Source: Bacteroidales bacterium UBA5349
GTDB lineage: Bacteria > Bacteroidota > Bacteroidia > Bacteroidales > Tenuifilaceae
Direction: 5' to 3'
NCBI GenBank assembly: GCA_002410065.1
Contig: DHQB01000006.1
Location: forward strand, 65,313 to 129,312
DNA: 64,000 nt
A program made the translations under genes and the position numbers. The stretch's first letter is position 1. Every line of letters begins with the position of its first letter. Shown here piece after piece: positions 1 through 8,017 of this stretch. The notes under the pieces are model-generated. The model did no database searches. It was given only the letters and a program-made list of their open reading frames with translations, and was not told the origin of the DNA.

Positions 1-291
1 GTGAACATCCATCTCAGAAATCTTATACTTAGCAATCTGAGCGTATGGATAAACCACCTTAAGGTTATGAACTAATCGTTTGTATTGCCTATAATCCTTT
101 TTACTTGCAAATTTACGCTTAGGGAAAACCACTACCTCTTTAATTAGGATATTGGCCAATGTATCGCCGTCAACAATTCTTGCAGGGTATACCTTAAATC
201 CATCAATTACAATCGCTTTTTGAGCCTTTAGGTTGCTAAAAACGAATGTAAAACTCAGAGTAAACAGCAGTATAATTATCTTTTGCCTCAT
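1..291 (-). CDS. DUF4294 domain protein, N-terminal part (cut by window edge)
   Basis: The reading frame starts at an ATG at 289-291 on the minus strand and stays open for 97 codons to the first base, so the C-terminus is outside the window. The first about 23 residues form a signal peptide (MRQKIIILLFTLSF, ending near LKAQ). The following residues (IVIDGFKVYPARIVDGDTLA, then VVVFPKRKFASKKDYRQYKR and a KVVYPYA motif) match the Bacteroidota DUF4294 family of small exported proteins, whose function is not known. Family assignment is from recognised motifs. It is transcribed divergently from the RDD gene. Confidence 0.8.
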   Translation of the reverse strand, partial: MRQKIIILLFTLSFTFVFSNLKAQKAIVIDGFKVYPARIVDGDTLANILIKEVVVFPKRKFASKKDYRQYKRLVHNLKVVYPYAQIAKYKISEMDVH

Positions 292-450
292 AAACCTTCT
301 TATATACCTACGCATTAAAACGTTTTAACTTATAAAAAGTTATAAAATTGTACCTAGTTAGTACTCATAAAGAATGCCAAAATTTTTTTATATCAATTTT
401 TTTAAAGAATTTACAGCGCTTTTAACTAACGTTAAGTTAATGTCAATAAA

Positions 451-957
451 ATGGAGATAATTGAAGAAACATCCAGCAAACAGTTTGTTTACGCCGGTTT
501 CTGGAATCGATTTGCTGCTTACCTCATCGATAGAATTGTACTGAGCGCAGCATCATTATTTATACTTATTCCTCTGTTGGTAGCACTTGCTTATGCTGCA
601 AAACTATCTACAATAAGTAGCACTGAGGAGCTAATGAAAATTGAAAATCTACTGCGGATATCAGCCGCTTTAGGGGGATTTCTTCTTTTTGCCCTATTCA
701 ACCTTGTATTGAATTGGCTTTACTATGCTTTAATGGAATCGTCAAAGTATCAAGGCACGCTTGGCAAGTTAGCCCTTGGAGTTAAGGTTACCGATTACGA
801 GGGAAATAGGATAGGCTTTGGAAAGGCCACTGGAAGATATTTTGCGCGAATAATAACCAACATGACCATGCTAATTGGATATATCATTGCAGGGTTTACA
901 GATCGTAAACAAGCATTGCACGATATGGTTGCCAGTTGCCTTGTTGTTAAACATTAA
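451..957 (+). CDS. RDD family integral membrane protein
   Basis: A 168-residue membrane protein. The N-terminal FWNRFAAYLIDRIVL segment holds the Arg-Asp signature of RDD proteins, and hydrophobic stretches lie at about residues 25-50, 70-95 and 130-150. The closing HDMVASCLVV matches the usual RDD ending (HD...T/S.VV). RDD proteins are small inner-membrane proteins of mostly unsettled role, some linked to ion or solute transport. It precedes the iron-sulfur cluster genes by 54 nt and could be co-transcribed with them. No substrate can be read from the sequence. Confidence 0.85.
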   Translation: MEIIEETSSKQFVYAGFWNRFAAYLIDRIVLSAASLFILIPLLVALAYAAKLSTISSTEELMKIENLLRISAALGGFLLFALFNLVLNWLYYALMESSKYQGTLGKLALGVKVTDYEGNRIGFGKATGRYFARIITNMTMLIGYIIAGFTDRKQALHDMVASCLVVKH

Positions 958-1011
958 TTCATACTCAACAATTACAGGTGGGTTTCTGTTTTGTAAAAAG
1001 AATAAAAGTTT

Positions 1012-1500
1012 ATGGAAAAAAACAACAGAAGTTACTCAAGCGAAGAAATAACCGTTTTTTGGAAACGTGGTGAGTGCATACATGCAACAACCTGCTATAC
1101 AAAATTACTGTCGGTTTTTAATCCTCGCAACCGCCCATGGGTAAACATGCAGGGCGCCCCAACCGATCAGATTATAGACATAGTAAACCAATGCCCCACA
1201 AATGCCCTCACCTTTAAATGGAATGATACTGAGAAAAATAATCAGGAAGAATCGCCCAAAGCAATTAAGGACAATTCTGAGCAAACCCCATCTATTGTAC
1301 CAGAAGTAAAACCAGTAATAGTTCAGGTAATGAGGAATGGTCCCTTGCTCCTTTCAGGCAAATTCAGGCTAATAGGTGAAAATGGACAGGAACTCAAATC
1401 AATGCATATGATATCACTTTGCAGATGCGGCGCATCAAATAATCAACCATTCTGCGATGGCACACATTTTAAAATTGGCTTTAAAGATCCGGAGGAATAA
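1012..1500 (+). CDS. Fer4_19-type 4Fe-4S domain plus CDGSH iron-sulfur protein
   Basis: 162 residues with two cluster-binding modules. The N-terminal about 70 residues carry C22, C28 and a CPTNAL motif near residue 61, as in the divergent mono-cluster Fer4_19 (YjdI-like) domain. Near residues 139-154 the sequence CRCGASNNQPFCDGTH fits the CDGSH consensus for a 2Fe-2S cluster with three Cys and one His. The linker between them (about residues 75-100) is polar and probably flexible. The next gene, 3 nt downstream, encodes a stand-alone CDGSH protein, so the two are almost certainly translated together. The family is expected in electron transfer or iron-sulfur/redox sensing; the partner is unknown. 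Confidence 0.88.
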   Translation: MEKNNRSYSSEEITVFWKRGECIHATTCYTKLLSVFNPRNRPWVNMQGAPTDQIIDIVNQCPTNALTFKWNDTEKNNQEESPKAIKDNSEQTPSIVPEVKPVIVQVMRNGPLLLSGKFRLIGENGQELKSMHMISLCRCGASNNQPFCDGTHFKIGFKDPEE

Positions 1501-1503
1501 GCT

Positions 1504-1701
1504 ATGCAGGATACGAAAAACACAAATATTCACACCGAGGTTAAGATCAATAAAGGTGGACCCATTAAGATTACGGGCAAATTCCAAATTTCAGGAACAG
1601 ACGGTAGCCGAGTTGATGACGAAAACCAGAATGAGGTATATCTTTGCGCCTGCGGTAAGTCGAAAAAGAAACCCTTTTGCGATGGTTCGCATAACGGTTA
1701 A
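1504..1701 (+). CDS. Small CDGSH iron-sulfur protein
   Basis: A 65-residue soluble protein with one CDGSH motif (CACGKSKKKPFCDGSH, about residues 48-63) that should ligate a 2Fe-2S cluster through 3 Cys and 1 His. The N-terminal half (GGPIKITGKFQISGTDG) resembles the segment that precedes the motif in the neighbouring upstream protein, so the two look like paralogous modules, one fused to a ferredoxin-like domain and one free. It starts 3 nt after the upstream stop codon and ends 15 nt before the DUF454 gene, which supports one transcript. Confidence 0.88.
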   Translation: MQDTKNTNIHTEVKINKGGPIKITGKFQISGTDGSRVDDENQNEVYLCACGKSKKKPFCDGSHNG

Positions 1702-1716
1702 CTGCAAATATATTAG

Positions 1717-2181
1717 ATGAATTTAAAGCGCAATAAACCAACCTCCCCATTTGTAAAAGCATTATTAATTCTGGCGGGTTTAATTTCTTTAGGTTTAGGT
1801 ATTGTTGGAATCGTAATTCCAGTTCTCCCTACAACCCCTTTCTTCCTGCTATCGGCCTACCTTTTTTTAAGGAGTTCGCAAAGGCTTTACCGTTGGCTAT
1901 TAACCCATAAACTCTTTGGTAACTACATCAGAAACTATATTCATCATAAGGCAATTGGCAAAGGGATAAAGATTTTTACGCTCCTTTTGCTTTGGACAAC
2001 AATTCTGCTGAGCATATATCTGGTTAGAGGGAATCTTTGGCTACAACTTTTTTTAGTAATTGTTGCCATAGCTGTTTCAGTTCATGTACTTAGGTTAAGA
2101 ACAATGCCCAACAAAAATAATAAGCATAAAATTAGCAAGGGAACTAAAGAGAATGAGACTGATAATTACCTGAAAAAGTAA
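1717..2181 (+). CDS. DUF454 (YbaN-like) inner-membrane protein
   Basis: 154 residues with an N-terminal hydrophobic hairpin (about residues 13-50) containing the family PVLPTTPFFLLSAYLFLRSS signature, and two more membrane segments at about residues 88-125. The C-terminal about 25 residues are very basic and polar, probably cytoplasmic. DUF454 proteins are conserved inner-membrane proteins of unknown function. In some genomes they sit near haem or iron genes, which fits the two iron-sulfur genes immediately upstream (15 nt gap); this link is inference. Confidence 0.85.
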   Translation: MNLKRNKPTSPFVKALLILAGLISLGLGIVGIVIPVLPTTPFFLLSAYLFLRSSQRLYRWLLTHKLFGNYIRNYIHHKAIGKGIKIFTLLLLWTTILLSIYLVRGNLWLQLFLVIVAIAVSVHVLRLRTMPNKNNKHKISKGTKENETDNYLKK

Positions 2182-2505
2182 GTGTGGCATAAAAACTACA
2201 CCGCACTCTCTTAACTTAACCACCGGTAATCAATAAGCAACTGCCTATTCTTTCTTAAGTCCAAAAGCAGCTAAACTGAGCCAAGAACCCTACCCTTTTT
2301 TGATGAACACCCTATACCCTAAGGATAAACTCACGTTTTACAAAGCAAATATTTATGAATAAAGGTATAGTGAACCGTTATGTATATTCGTATATTAACT
2401 TTATAAATTACAATTGTGTCGCTTAACAGTTTGTTTTATTGAACAATTCGCACTAAGCCCACTATATTTGCATGTTTTAATGCAAAAGTATTAATCTAAT
2501 ATTAT
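2182..2505. other. Intergenic region upstream of the arginine deiminase gene
   Basis: 324 bases without a convincing gene. No strong terminator follows the DUF454 gene. The right end holds the promoter-like element listed separately at 2438-2470. The rest is AT-rich and I see no repeat, RNA gene or riboswitch fold in it. Confidence 0.6.
2438..2470 (+). promoter_or_regulatory. Bacteroidota-type promoter candidate for arginine deiminase
   Basis: ATTG at 2438-2441, a 21-nt spacer and TATATTTG at 2463-2470 match the Bacteroidota -33 (TTTG/TTG) and -7 (TANNTTTG) pattern. Transcription would begin near 2475, about 36 nt before the ATG at 2512. Motif match only. Confidence 0.45.
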
Positions 2506-2511
2506 TTGGTT

Positions 2512-3777
2512 ATGAACAGAAAGTTGTCGGTAGATGTAAGCTCCGAGATTGGCGAACTTCAAGGCGTTATACTTCACACCCCAGGGGCTGAAGTTGAGAA
2601 CATGACGCCTATGGATGCCCATAGGGCTTTATATAGCGATATTCTTAACCTAGATGTTGCCCGTAAAGAGTACGCTCAACTTTGCGGGGTGTTATCAAAA
2701 GTGACAAAAACCTATGAGATTAAAGACTTACTTTATGAAGTTCTTAGCAAGCCAAATGCAAAGCAGGAACTAATAAATAAGATATGCCTACACGAAGGGG
2801 CTATGCACCTTAAAGAAGAACTTGGTGATATCCCTCCAAAACAATTAGTGAACACTTTAATTGAGGGATTGACCCTGAAGCGCAACTCCCTTACAAGTTT
2901 TCTGAGCAATGAGAGGTATGCCTTACCCCCTCTTTACAATTTCTACTTCACACGCGATGCATCAATCTCAGTTTATAATGAGGTGCTTATTGGTAAAATG
3001 GCCAATGGGGTTCGTGATCGCGAAACGATTATTATGGAGGCTATTTTCAACCACTCAGATTCGTTTGAAACTAAAACCATAAATCCAAATTCTTCAATTA
3101 GAAGTTCGGATATATCAATAGAGGGAGGCGATGTTCTTATTGCTCGCGATGATATTATAGTTGTTGGCAATAGCTCGAGAACAACAACCCAAGGCATCGA
3201 TTTTATTATTAACAGATTATGCTCTAAAAACCTCAAAAAAAAGCATCACATAATCGTACAGGAACTGCCCTATAAGCCAGAATCATTCATTCACCTCGAT
3301 ATGGTTTTCACGTTCCTCGATGTTGATTCGTGCATGATCTTCGAACCGCTTATCCTTAGACCCAACAAGTTTCAAACAGTTTTAATTACTGTTGAGGGCT
3401 GTAAGGTTAAGGAAATAAAAAATGTTGAAAACATTATAGTGGCTCTTAAAAGTTTAGGAATGGATTTAAAACCTATTTATTGTGGGGGAACAAAAGATCC
3501 ATGGACACAAGAGCGAGAGCAATGGCACAGTGGTGCTAACTTTTTTGCAATAGCTCCCGGAAAAGTAATAGGATATGCTCGTAATACTTACACTTTAGAT
3601 GAGATGAGTAAAAATGGATACAATATAATCCGAGCCAAAGAAGTACTTAGCAATAGAGTAAATATAGATAACTTTAACAAGTACGTAATTACACTCGACG
3701 GAAGCGAACTTGCTCGTGGAGGTGGCGGGGCCAGATGTATGACAATGCCCGTTAGTAGGAAACCTGTAAAGTGGTAA
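2512..3777 (+). CDS. arcA: Arginine deiminase
   Basis: 421 residues from the ATG at 2512; a TTG two codons upstream is also in frame, but ATG is preferred. Arginine deiminase converts arginine to citrulline and ammonia. The family's landmarks appear in order: the GELQGVILHTPG opening, FTRDASI near residue 150, EGGDVLI near 205, HLDMVFTFLD near 265, and the catalytic-cysteine motif GGGGARCMTMP with Cys about 409. No ornithine carbamoyltransferase or carbamate kinase gene is adjacent, so a full ATP-yielding ArcABC pathway is not shown here. It may act in arginine catabolism, pH balance or citrulline supply. A terminator-like hairpin follows. The Rrf2 gene downstream has its own promoter-like element. 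Confidence 0.9.
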   Translation: MNRKLSVDVSSEIGELQGVILHTPGAEVENMTPMDAHRALYSDILNLDVARKEYAQLCGVLSKVTKTYEIKDLLYEVLSKPNAKQELINKICLHEGAMHLKEELGDIPPKQLVNTLIEGLTLKRNSLTSFLSNERYALPPLYNFYFTRDASISVYNEVLIGKMANGVRDRETIIMEAIFNHSDSFETKTINPNSSIRSSDISIEGGDVLIARDDIIVVGNSSRTTTQGIDFIINRLCSKNLKKKHHIIVQELPYKPESFIHLDMVFTFLDVDSCMIFEPLILRPNKFQTVLITVEGCKVKEIKNVENIIVALKSLGMDLKPIYCGGTKDPWTQEREQWHSGANFFAIAPGKVIGYARNTYTLDEMSKNGYNIIRAKEVLSNRVNIDNFNKYVITLDGSELARGGGGARCMTMPVSRKPVKW

Positions 3778-3851
3778 ATAGCAGTTTCCGCATGTCCTAA
3801 AATCTCACTATACAGTTTTATTGGGATATAAAACCAATAATTCTATCCTTT

Positions 3852-3886
3852 AAAACCTCAATATTCATTGGGGTTTTATTTTTTTT
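3852..3886 (+). terminator. Rho-independent terminator after arginine deiminase
   Basis: AAAACCTC (3852-3859) pairs with GGGGTTTT (3870-3877), with one wobble pair, across a 10-nt loop. A run of T with one A follows. Confidence 0.75.
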
Positions 3887-3918
3887 ATTTGCAATTTCTT
3901 AAAATTTCTTAAAAAATA

Positions 3919-3950
3919 CTTGACAAAGTAAAAATTACAATATAAATTTG
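3919..3950 (+). promoter_or_regulatory. Promoter candidate of the Rrf2 gene, with internal palindrome
   Basis: CTTG at 3919-3922, a 20-nt spacer and TAAATTTG at 3943-3950 fit the Bacteroidota -33/-7 pattern well. The spacer holds the small palindrome GTAAAAATTAC (3928-3938), where a dimeric regulator could bind and block transcription; autoregulation by the Rrf2 protein is an inference. The start codon is about 25 nt after the expected transcription start. Confidence 0.5.
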
Positions 3951-3981
3951 TTTACTACTAATGTTATAGGATATATAGTTT

Positions 3982-4377
3982 ATGAAGTTAAATACAAAGA
4001 TTAGATACGGCTTAAGAGCCCTTATAGAAATTAATACTGAGGGTGACCTAGGGTTACTCCAAAAGGATATTGCCGAGAGGCAGAAAATTTCAATAAAGTA
4101 TCTGGATCCAATAATTGCTGCTTTAAAAGTAAAGGGTTTAATCCGAAATGTTAAAGGCAAAAAGAGTGGATACATATTAGCTAAATCAGCCGACGAAATT
4201 TCGGTGTACGATGTTTACTGCGCATTTGAGCCAGAACTTGCTATTGTTGAATGTCTTCAAGAACCAAATACATGTGATTTACATGGAAAATGTCTTGTAA
4301 ATGGTTATTGGGATGAGTTAAACAGGGATATTAAAAACTCGATGCAGCAGCAGAAATTAAAAGATTTTTTCAAGTAA
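3982..4377 (+). CDS. Rrf2 family transcriptional regulator with IscR-like cysteines
   Basis: 131 residues. The N-terminal winged helix-turn-helix (about residues 1-65: LNTKIRYGLRALIEI, then QKDIAERQKISIKYLDPIIAALK and the GYILAK wing) is typical of Rrf2. The C-terminal part keeps three cysteines, C91, C98 and C104, close to the C92/C98/C104 cluster ligands of E. coli IscR, so binding of an Fe-S cluster and redox or iron sensing are plausible. No isc or suf genes are nearby. The closest candidate targets are its own gene and the CDGSH/Fer4 cluster 2 kb upstream. Rrf2 assignment is firm; the ligand and targets are inferred. Confidence 0.9.
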   Translation: MKLNTKIRYGLRALIEINTEGDLGLLQKDIAERQKISIKYLDPIIAALKVKGLIRNVKGKKSGYILAKSADEISVYDVYCAFEPELAIVECLQEPNTCDLHGKCLVNGYWDELNRDIKNSMQQQKLKDFFK

Positions 4378-4700
4378 ATACATTCTCACCATTTTTTTGC
4401 CCCGATCTTTTTGAAATGCACTTATAACCGAGCTAAACAAACACGTTCTATCTATTAAAACTGGATAAATTTTTCCCTTGAATAAGCTTAGTATTAGTTC
4501 AGCACAAAAACTGGCAGTATGATCTTAATGTGCAAAGTTCTTCTGCATATGGAGAATCAATATCTATAAATTAATATAACTGTTTTTTAAGTTTTTTTAT
4601 TCGCAATTCTATATTGAAATTGTGGAGTCCAGAACCCACATAAAAAAACGGGGCGTATTCTGAAAAGCCTAATGAGTAAGAATTCAACACCTTTTTTTAT
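4378..4700. other. Intergenic region, no gene seen
   Basis: 323 AT-rich bases between the Rrf2 gene and an exported-protein gene. A short hairpin (GTGG...CCAC, about 4621-4639) is present without a T-run. I see no RNA gene, and no terminator or promoter strong enough to call. Confidence 0.5.
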
Positions 4701-6263
4701 ATGAAAAAAATAATAGTGTTCTTATTTATCCTTGGCTATTATACAGGATACGGCCAAGTTTACAAAGTTGAGTTAGAGGGTAAATTTCTTCCTGCAAAAA
4801 TTATTTTTGAAGATGGCGTGGTTCGCGATATTCTTATGAAGTATCAACAACCTGAATTTTTCAAAAATCCTTCTAATAAATTCACCATCTCAATGGGTGC
4901 TGAAAGTGAAGCATATTCACATACCGGAGGTATTGAAGCATTTTTGATTGACAATACAGTTTGGGCTTTACGAACTGTCGAAGGAAAAAATCAGTTTGTA
5001 TCTCTTAGAATGCAGGGTGCAATAGAGCAATTTGAAGTTGTAATAAATGGCAAATTTGGTGAGGTTAAGGAGGAACATCAGGATGAGAAATATATAATTC
5101 TAGGATCAAGAACAAAATTGATAACTCGCAATAATTTAAAAAATGAAAATATTGCAGGCAACCCCAGCGATGAGAAAATAGTTGAGTGGATTTCAGACTC
5201 CCCTGAAACAATGGAAGATTTTAGGCTAGCCCAAAAAGATGCTACTGCTGAAACAAAAAGGCTCGACTCTTTAAGTGCAGCTGGAGTTACTCAAGGTAAG
5301 TCTGAGCGTAAGGGGTTATTGGGCGCACTTGAGAATGCAAAAATTAAGGAAACACAAGTAAAGCAAGAAGCAGCTACCAATATTGATATGTGGAGATTGG
5401 TTAATAATTACAATGCCTACTACGAAGCTAAGAACCCGGGTAAAATCAAATACTATTTTGTATCAAAGCCTATCTGGAAAGCCCTACCTGCTAAAGTTAA
5501 AACAGATGCAGAGATTAAGGCTGAAAAACAAGCAAAACTAGATAATCAATGGGCAGGAAGAACGCCTGCTGGATCACCAGAATTGGCTTCTGCAAAAGAC
5601 AACACTCCTGTTAAAAAAGAAACATTCGATGCCAAACTTAAACGTATTGCTGCCGATGGCAACAAAGTTGGAGTACTTTTAATTTTGAACCCTGTTCGAA
5701 AACTTGCGTCTGGTCAACAATTGGGGTCGGAAGTTGTAAATGACGAAAACTCATATATGGACGAGTCGCTCTACGAAGCAGGGATTCAAATTGTTAAGGA
5801 GTTAAATGAGGCTTTTGGGACTACTGTAATTGAACTTGTTGACTTGTCGAAAATGCCTTATCGGGATACTAAAGTGATGGGTCATGCAGTACGACTTGAC
5901 GATTGGTGGGCATCTAAATTTAAAGTTGTATTTGAGTACACCATTGACCCTTTGCTGAGATACGAGGTTATGTCAATAAAGGGCGAATATAAAAATACTA
6001 CAGCCCTCAATCTTCGTACATCGATGGTTGTAAAGGAGTATATTGGAAATACCACTGCAACAAAACAGGACTTTTTGGCACAAATTCTTAATATGGGTGG
6101 TTTTGTTACTCCAGTTAAGGCGCACGACGATGGAGAAGAGGCTACCAGTGTTGAAGAGTTATATAAGAGTACGCTTGAAAAGCTTGAGGTGCCTCTACTC
6201 GAGAAAATTAAGAATGAAAGGGCTAGCGGCATTGCTAAAGTGGTAAATAAATTCAAAAAATAA
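4701..6263 (+). CDS. Exported protein of unknown function
   Basis: 520 residues with a signal peptide (MKKIIVFLFILGYYTGYGQ, cleavage near residue 19). I do not recognise a domain. The N-terminal about 150 residues look beta-rich. A Lys/Glu/Ala-rich, probably helical stretch spans about 150-300, and a mixed region from about 315 to 450 contains VGVLLILNPVRKL and YEVMSIKGEYKN. The C-terminal about 60 residues are helical and charged (EELYKSTLEKLEVPLLEKIKNE). There is no lipobox and no T9SS sorting domain, so it is most likely periplasmic or secreted. It precedes a lipoprotein gene by 88 nt on the same strand. Confidence 0.75.
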   Translation: MKKIIVFLFILGYYTGYGQVYKVELEGKFLPAKIIFEDGVVRDILMKYQQPEFFKNPSNKFTISMGAESEAYSHTGGIEAFLIDNTVWALRTVEGKNQFVSLRMQGAIEQFEVVINGKFGEVKEEHQDEKYIILGSRTKLITRNNLKNENIAGNPSDEKIVEWISDSPETMEDFRLAQKDATAETKRLDSLSAAGVTQGKSERKGLLGALENAKIKETQVKQEAATNIDMWRLVNNYNAYYEAKNPGKIKYYFVSKPIWKALPAKVKTDAEIKAEKQAKLDNQWAGRTPAGSPELASAKDNTPVKKETFDAKLKRIAADGNKVGVLLILNPVRKLASGQQLGSEVVNDENSYMDESLYEAGIQIVKELNEAFGTTVIELVDLSKMPYRDTKVMGHAVRLDDWWASKFKVVFEYTIDPLLRYEVMSIKGEYKNTTALNLRTSMVVKEYIGNTTATKQDFLAQILNMGGFVTPVKAHDDGEEATSVEELYKSTLEKLEVPLLEKIKNERASGIAKVVNKFKK

Positions 6264-6351
6264 TTGGCTAATAGTTAGTTAGCGGTCATTGTAAAACACT
6301 ATAGCTCAATTATAAACTGACCTACAAAATATAAACTAAAAACCAATTTCA

Positions 6352-7503
6352 ATGAAAAAAATATTTATTGCATTTACTATAGCAGCTACAATATTTACTG
6401 CTTGTGAAAAAGAGACGGATCAAGAGCCGCAACCTCAATTGCCTACTGTTTCTTCAGAGCCAATAACTAATATCACAACAATATCAGCAGAAAGTGGTGG
6501 AAATATAACCTCCAAAGGGAGTGCTGATATTATTGAAAAAGGTATTGTTTGGAGCACCACTTCAAATCCTATGTATGGAGCATCAAACTCATATATGACA
6601 AATGATGGTGATGGAATAGGTGTTTACTCCAGCACTATGACTGATTTGATTTCTGGAACTACATATTATGTAAAGGCTTACGCACGAAATAAGGTTGGAA
6701 CTGCTTATGGGAGTGAACTTAGCTTTACTTCTGTTAGTTTGTCTTTGCCAACTCTAACAACTGGGCCAATAACTTCAATAACAAATTCTTCTGCTGTATG
6801 TGCAGGTATGATCACATCTGACGGTGGTACAGAAATTACTGCTCGTGGAATTTGCTGGAGCACTGAGCCAAATCCTACCATTCTTAACACCCTTACATAT
6901 AGCGGAACTGGTAGTGGAGAATTTGAAGGTATAGTAACAGGTAATTCGAACACGTTGTATTACGTAAGAGCTTTTGCAACCAATAGTGTTGGCACTGCTT
7001 ATGGAAACGAGTTAAGCTTTTTAACTTTAGTAGGTATTGGCGATAATTATCAGGGCGGGGTTATTGCTTATGTATTGCAATCGGATGACCCAGGATACGA
7101 TGCCAATGTTCAACATGGATTAATTGCAGCCCTAAGTGATCAAAGCACATCTGCACCTTGGTCGCTTACATTTACAACAACCGGAGCAACAGCTCAGGCT
7201 TACGGTACAGGACAAGCAAATACAAATACAATTGTAACTGACCAAGGAGAAGGAAGCTATGCAGCTAAATTGTGTGACGACCTTGTTCTGGAGGGTTATG
7301 AAGATTGGTACCTTCCGAGTATGTACGAATTAGAAAAATTATTCCTAAATAAAGATGTAATAGGCGGTTTTGCAGTAGCCTTTTACTGGAGTTCAAGCGA
7401 GGAGGACATGAACTCAGCATGGTTACAATCATTTAATAGTAACTCACAGGCTCCAGGAACTAAGACCAATACGTACTATGTTCGGGCCGTTAGGTCGTTT
7501 TAA
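6352..7503 (+). CDS. Lipoprotein with two FN3-like repeats and a DUF1566 (Lcl) domain
   Basis: 383 residues. The signal peptide ends in the lipobox FTAC (Cys about 18), so this is a probable surface or periplasmic lipoprotein. Two similar repeats of about 95 residues follow (about 35-125 and 130-225), each with the pattern GGNITS/GMITSDGG...KGIVWST/RGICWST...YYVKAYA/YYVRAFATN..GTAYG.EL.F, common in Bacteroidota surface lipoproteins. The C-terminus (about 230-383) has GGVIAYVL, a DWYLPSMYELEKL core and a closing WSSSE...YYVRAVRSF, matching the DUF1566/Lcl C-terminal domain, a fold linked to sulfatase-modifying-enzyme and C-type-lectin-like proteins. Ligand binding or adhesion is plausible but unproven. 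Confidence 0.85.
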   Translation: MKKIFIAFTIAATIFTACEKETDQEPQPQLPTVSSEPITNITTISAESGGNITSKGSADIIEKGIVWSTTSNPMYGASNSYMTNDGDGIGVYSSTMTDLISGTTYYVKAYARNKVGTAYGSELSFTSVSLSLPTLTTGPITSITNSSAVCAGMITSDGGTEITARGICWSTEPNPTILNTLTYSGTGSGEFEGIVTGNSNTLYYVRAFATNSVGTAYGNELSFLTLVGIGDNYQGGVIAYVLQSDDPGYDANVQHGLIAALSDQSTSAPWSLTFTTTGATAQAYGTGQANTNTIVTDQGEGSYAAKLCDDLVLEGYEDWYLPSMYELEKLFLNKDVIGGFAVAFYWSSSEEDMNSAWLQSFNSNSQAPGTKTNTYYVRAVRSF

Positions 7504-7550
7504 GTATCTATTATTCAGGATGTTTAATATATACTTATAAAAAATTAATA

Positions 7551-7582
7551 AAATAGCAGAGATAAATAACTCTGCTATTTTT
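7551..7582 (+). terminator. Rho-independent terminator
   Basis: An 11-bp perfect stem, AAATAGCAGAG (7551-7561) with CTCTGCTATTT (7570-7580), surrounds an 8-nt loop and ends in a T-run. Confidence 0.85.
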
Positions 7583-7765
7583 CAATGAGAATAATAATGT
7601 TAAGGAAAAATAACGAACCGGCATCCCTTGTTAGGGTGATACTTTTAATTTGTGATAGGATAAAGAGTTACTTTCCTCTTCCTTTTTTATAAAAATTGAT
7701 TTCAATCAAGCTAAGAACATTATTAAAGATTGATTGTTACCCTGTCATATCAATATTTTAAAATC

Positions 7766-7960
7766 ATGAAACATAATATTGGAACAACCGATAAAACAAT
7801 TCGGATTATTATTGGGCTGGCAATAGCCGCTTTAGGTATTTATTACCAGAGCTGGTGGGGTTTGATTGCCATACTTCCTTTAGCAACTGCTTTTACGAGC
7901 TTCTGTGGGCTTTACACCATTCTTGGAATAAATACTTGCCCTGCAAAGAAAAAAGCATAA
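7766..7960 (+). CDS. DUF2892 (YgaP-type) small membrane protein
   Basis: 64 residues from the ATG at 7766; a longer frame beginning at 7730 adds 12 residues that break the family start. The N-terminus MKHNIGTTDKTIRIIIGLAI is the standard DUF2892 opening. Two hydrophobic segments follow, at about residues 13-30 and 34-53, and the closing GLYTILGINTCPAKKKA is also typical. In YgaP the corresponding membrane hairpin is fused to a rhodanese domain; here it stands alone. Function is unknown. Confidence 0.85.
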   Translation: MKHNIGTTDKTIRIIIGLAIAALGIYYQSWWGLIAILPLATAFTSFCGLYTILGINTCPAKKKA

Positions 7961-7963
7961 ATA

Positions 7964-7998
7964 AAAAAGGAGGTGAATATAAAACACCTCCTTTTTTT
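7964..7998. terminator. Bidirectional terminator between DUF2892 gene and sucC
   Basis: AAAAAGGAGGTG (about 7965-7976) pairs with CACCTCCTTTTT over a 9-nt loop and is flanked by A-run and T-run. It can end the plus-strand small gene and the minus-strand sucC. Confidence 0.85.
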
Positions 7999-8017
7999 AT
8001 TTCATTGTAACTCTTTT

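Noticed and set aside
1457..1720. Plus-strand frame overlapping both CDGSH genes
   Set aside because: It is an out-of-frame shadow of two well-supported iron-sulfur genes and has no family-like sequence.
2430..2470. TTTG at 2430-2433 as the -33 box of the arginine deiminase promoter
   Set aside because: The spacer to TATATTTG would be 29 nt, too long for the Bacteroidota pattern; ATTG at 2438-2441 gives 21 nt and was used.
4621..4639. Short hairpin GTGG...CCAC upstream of the exported-protein gene
   Set aside because: Stem too short and no T-run; not enough for a terminator or RNA element.
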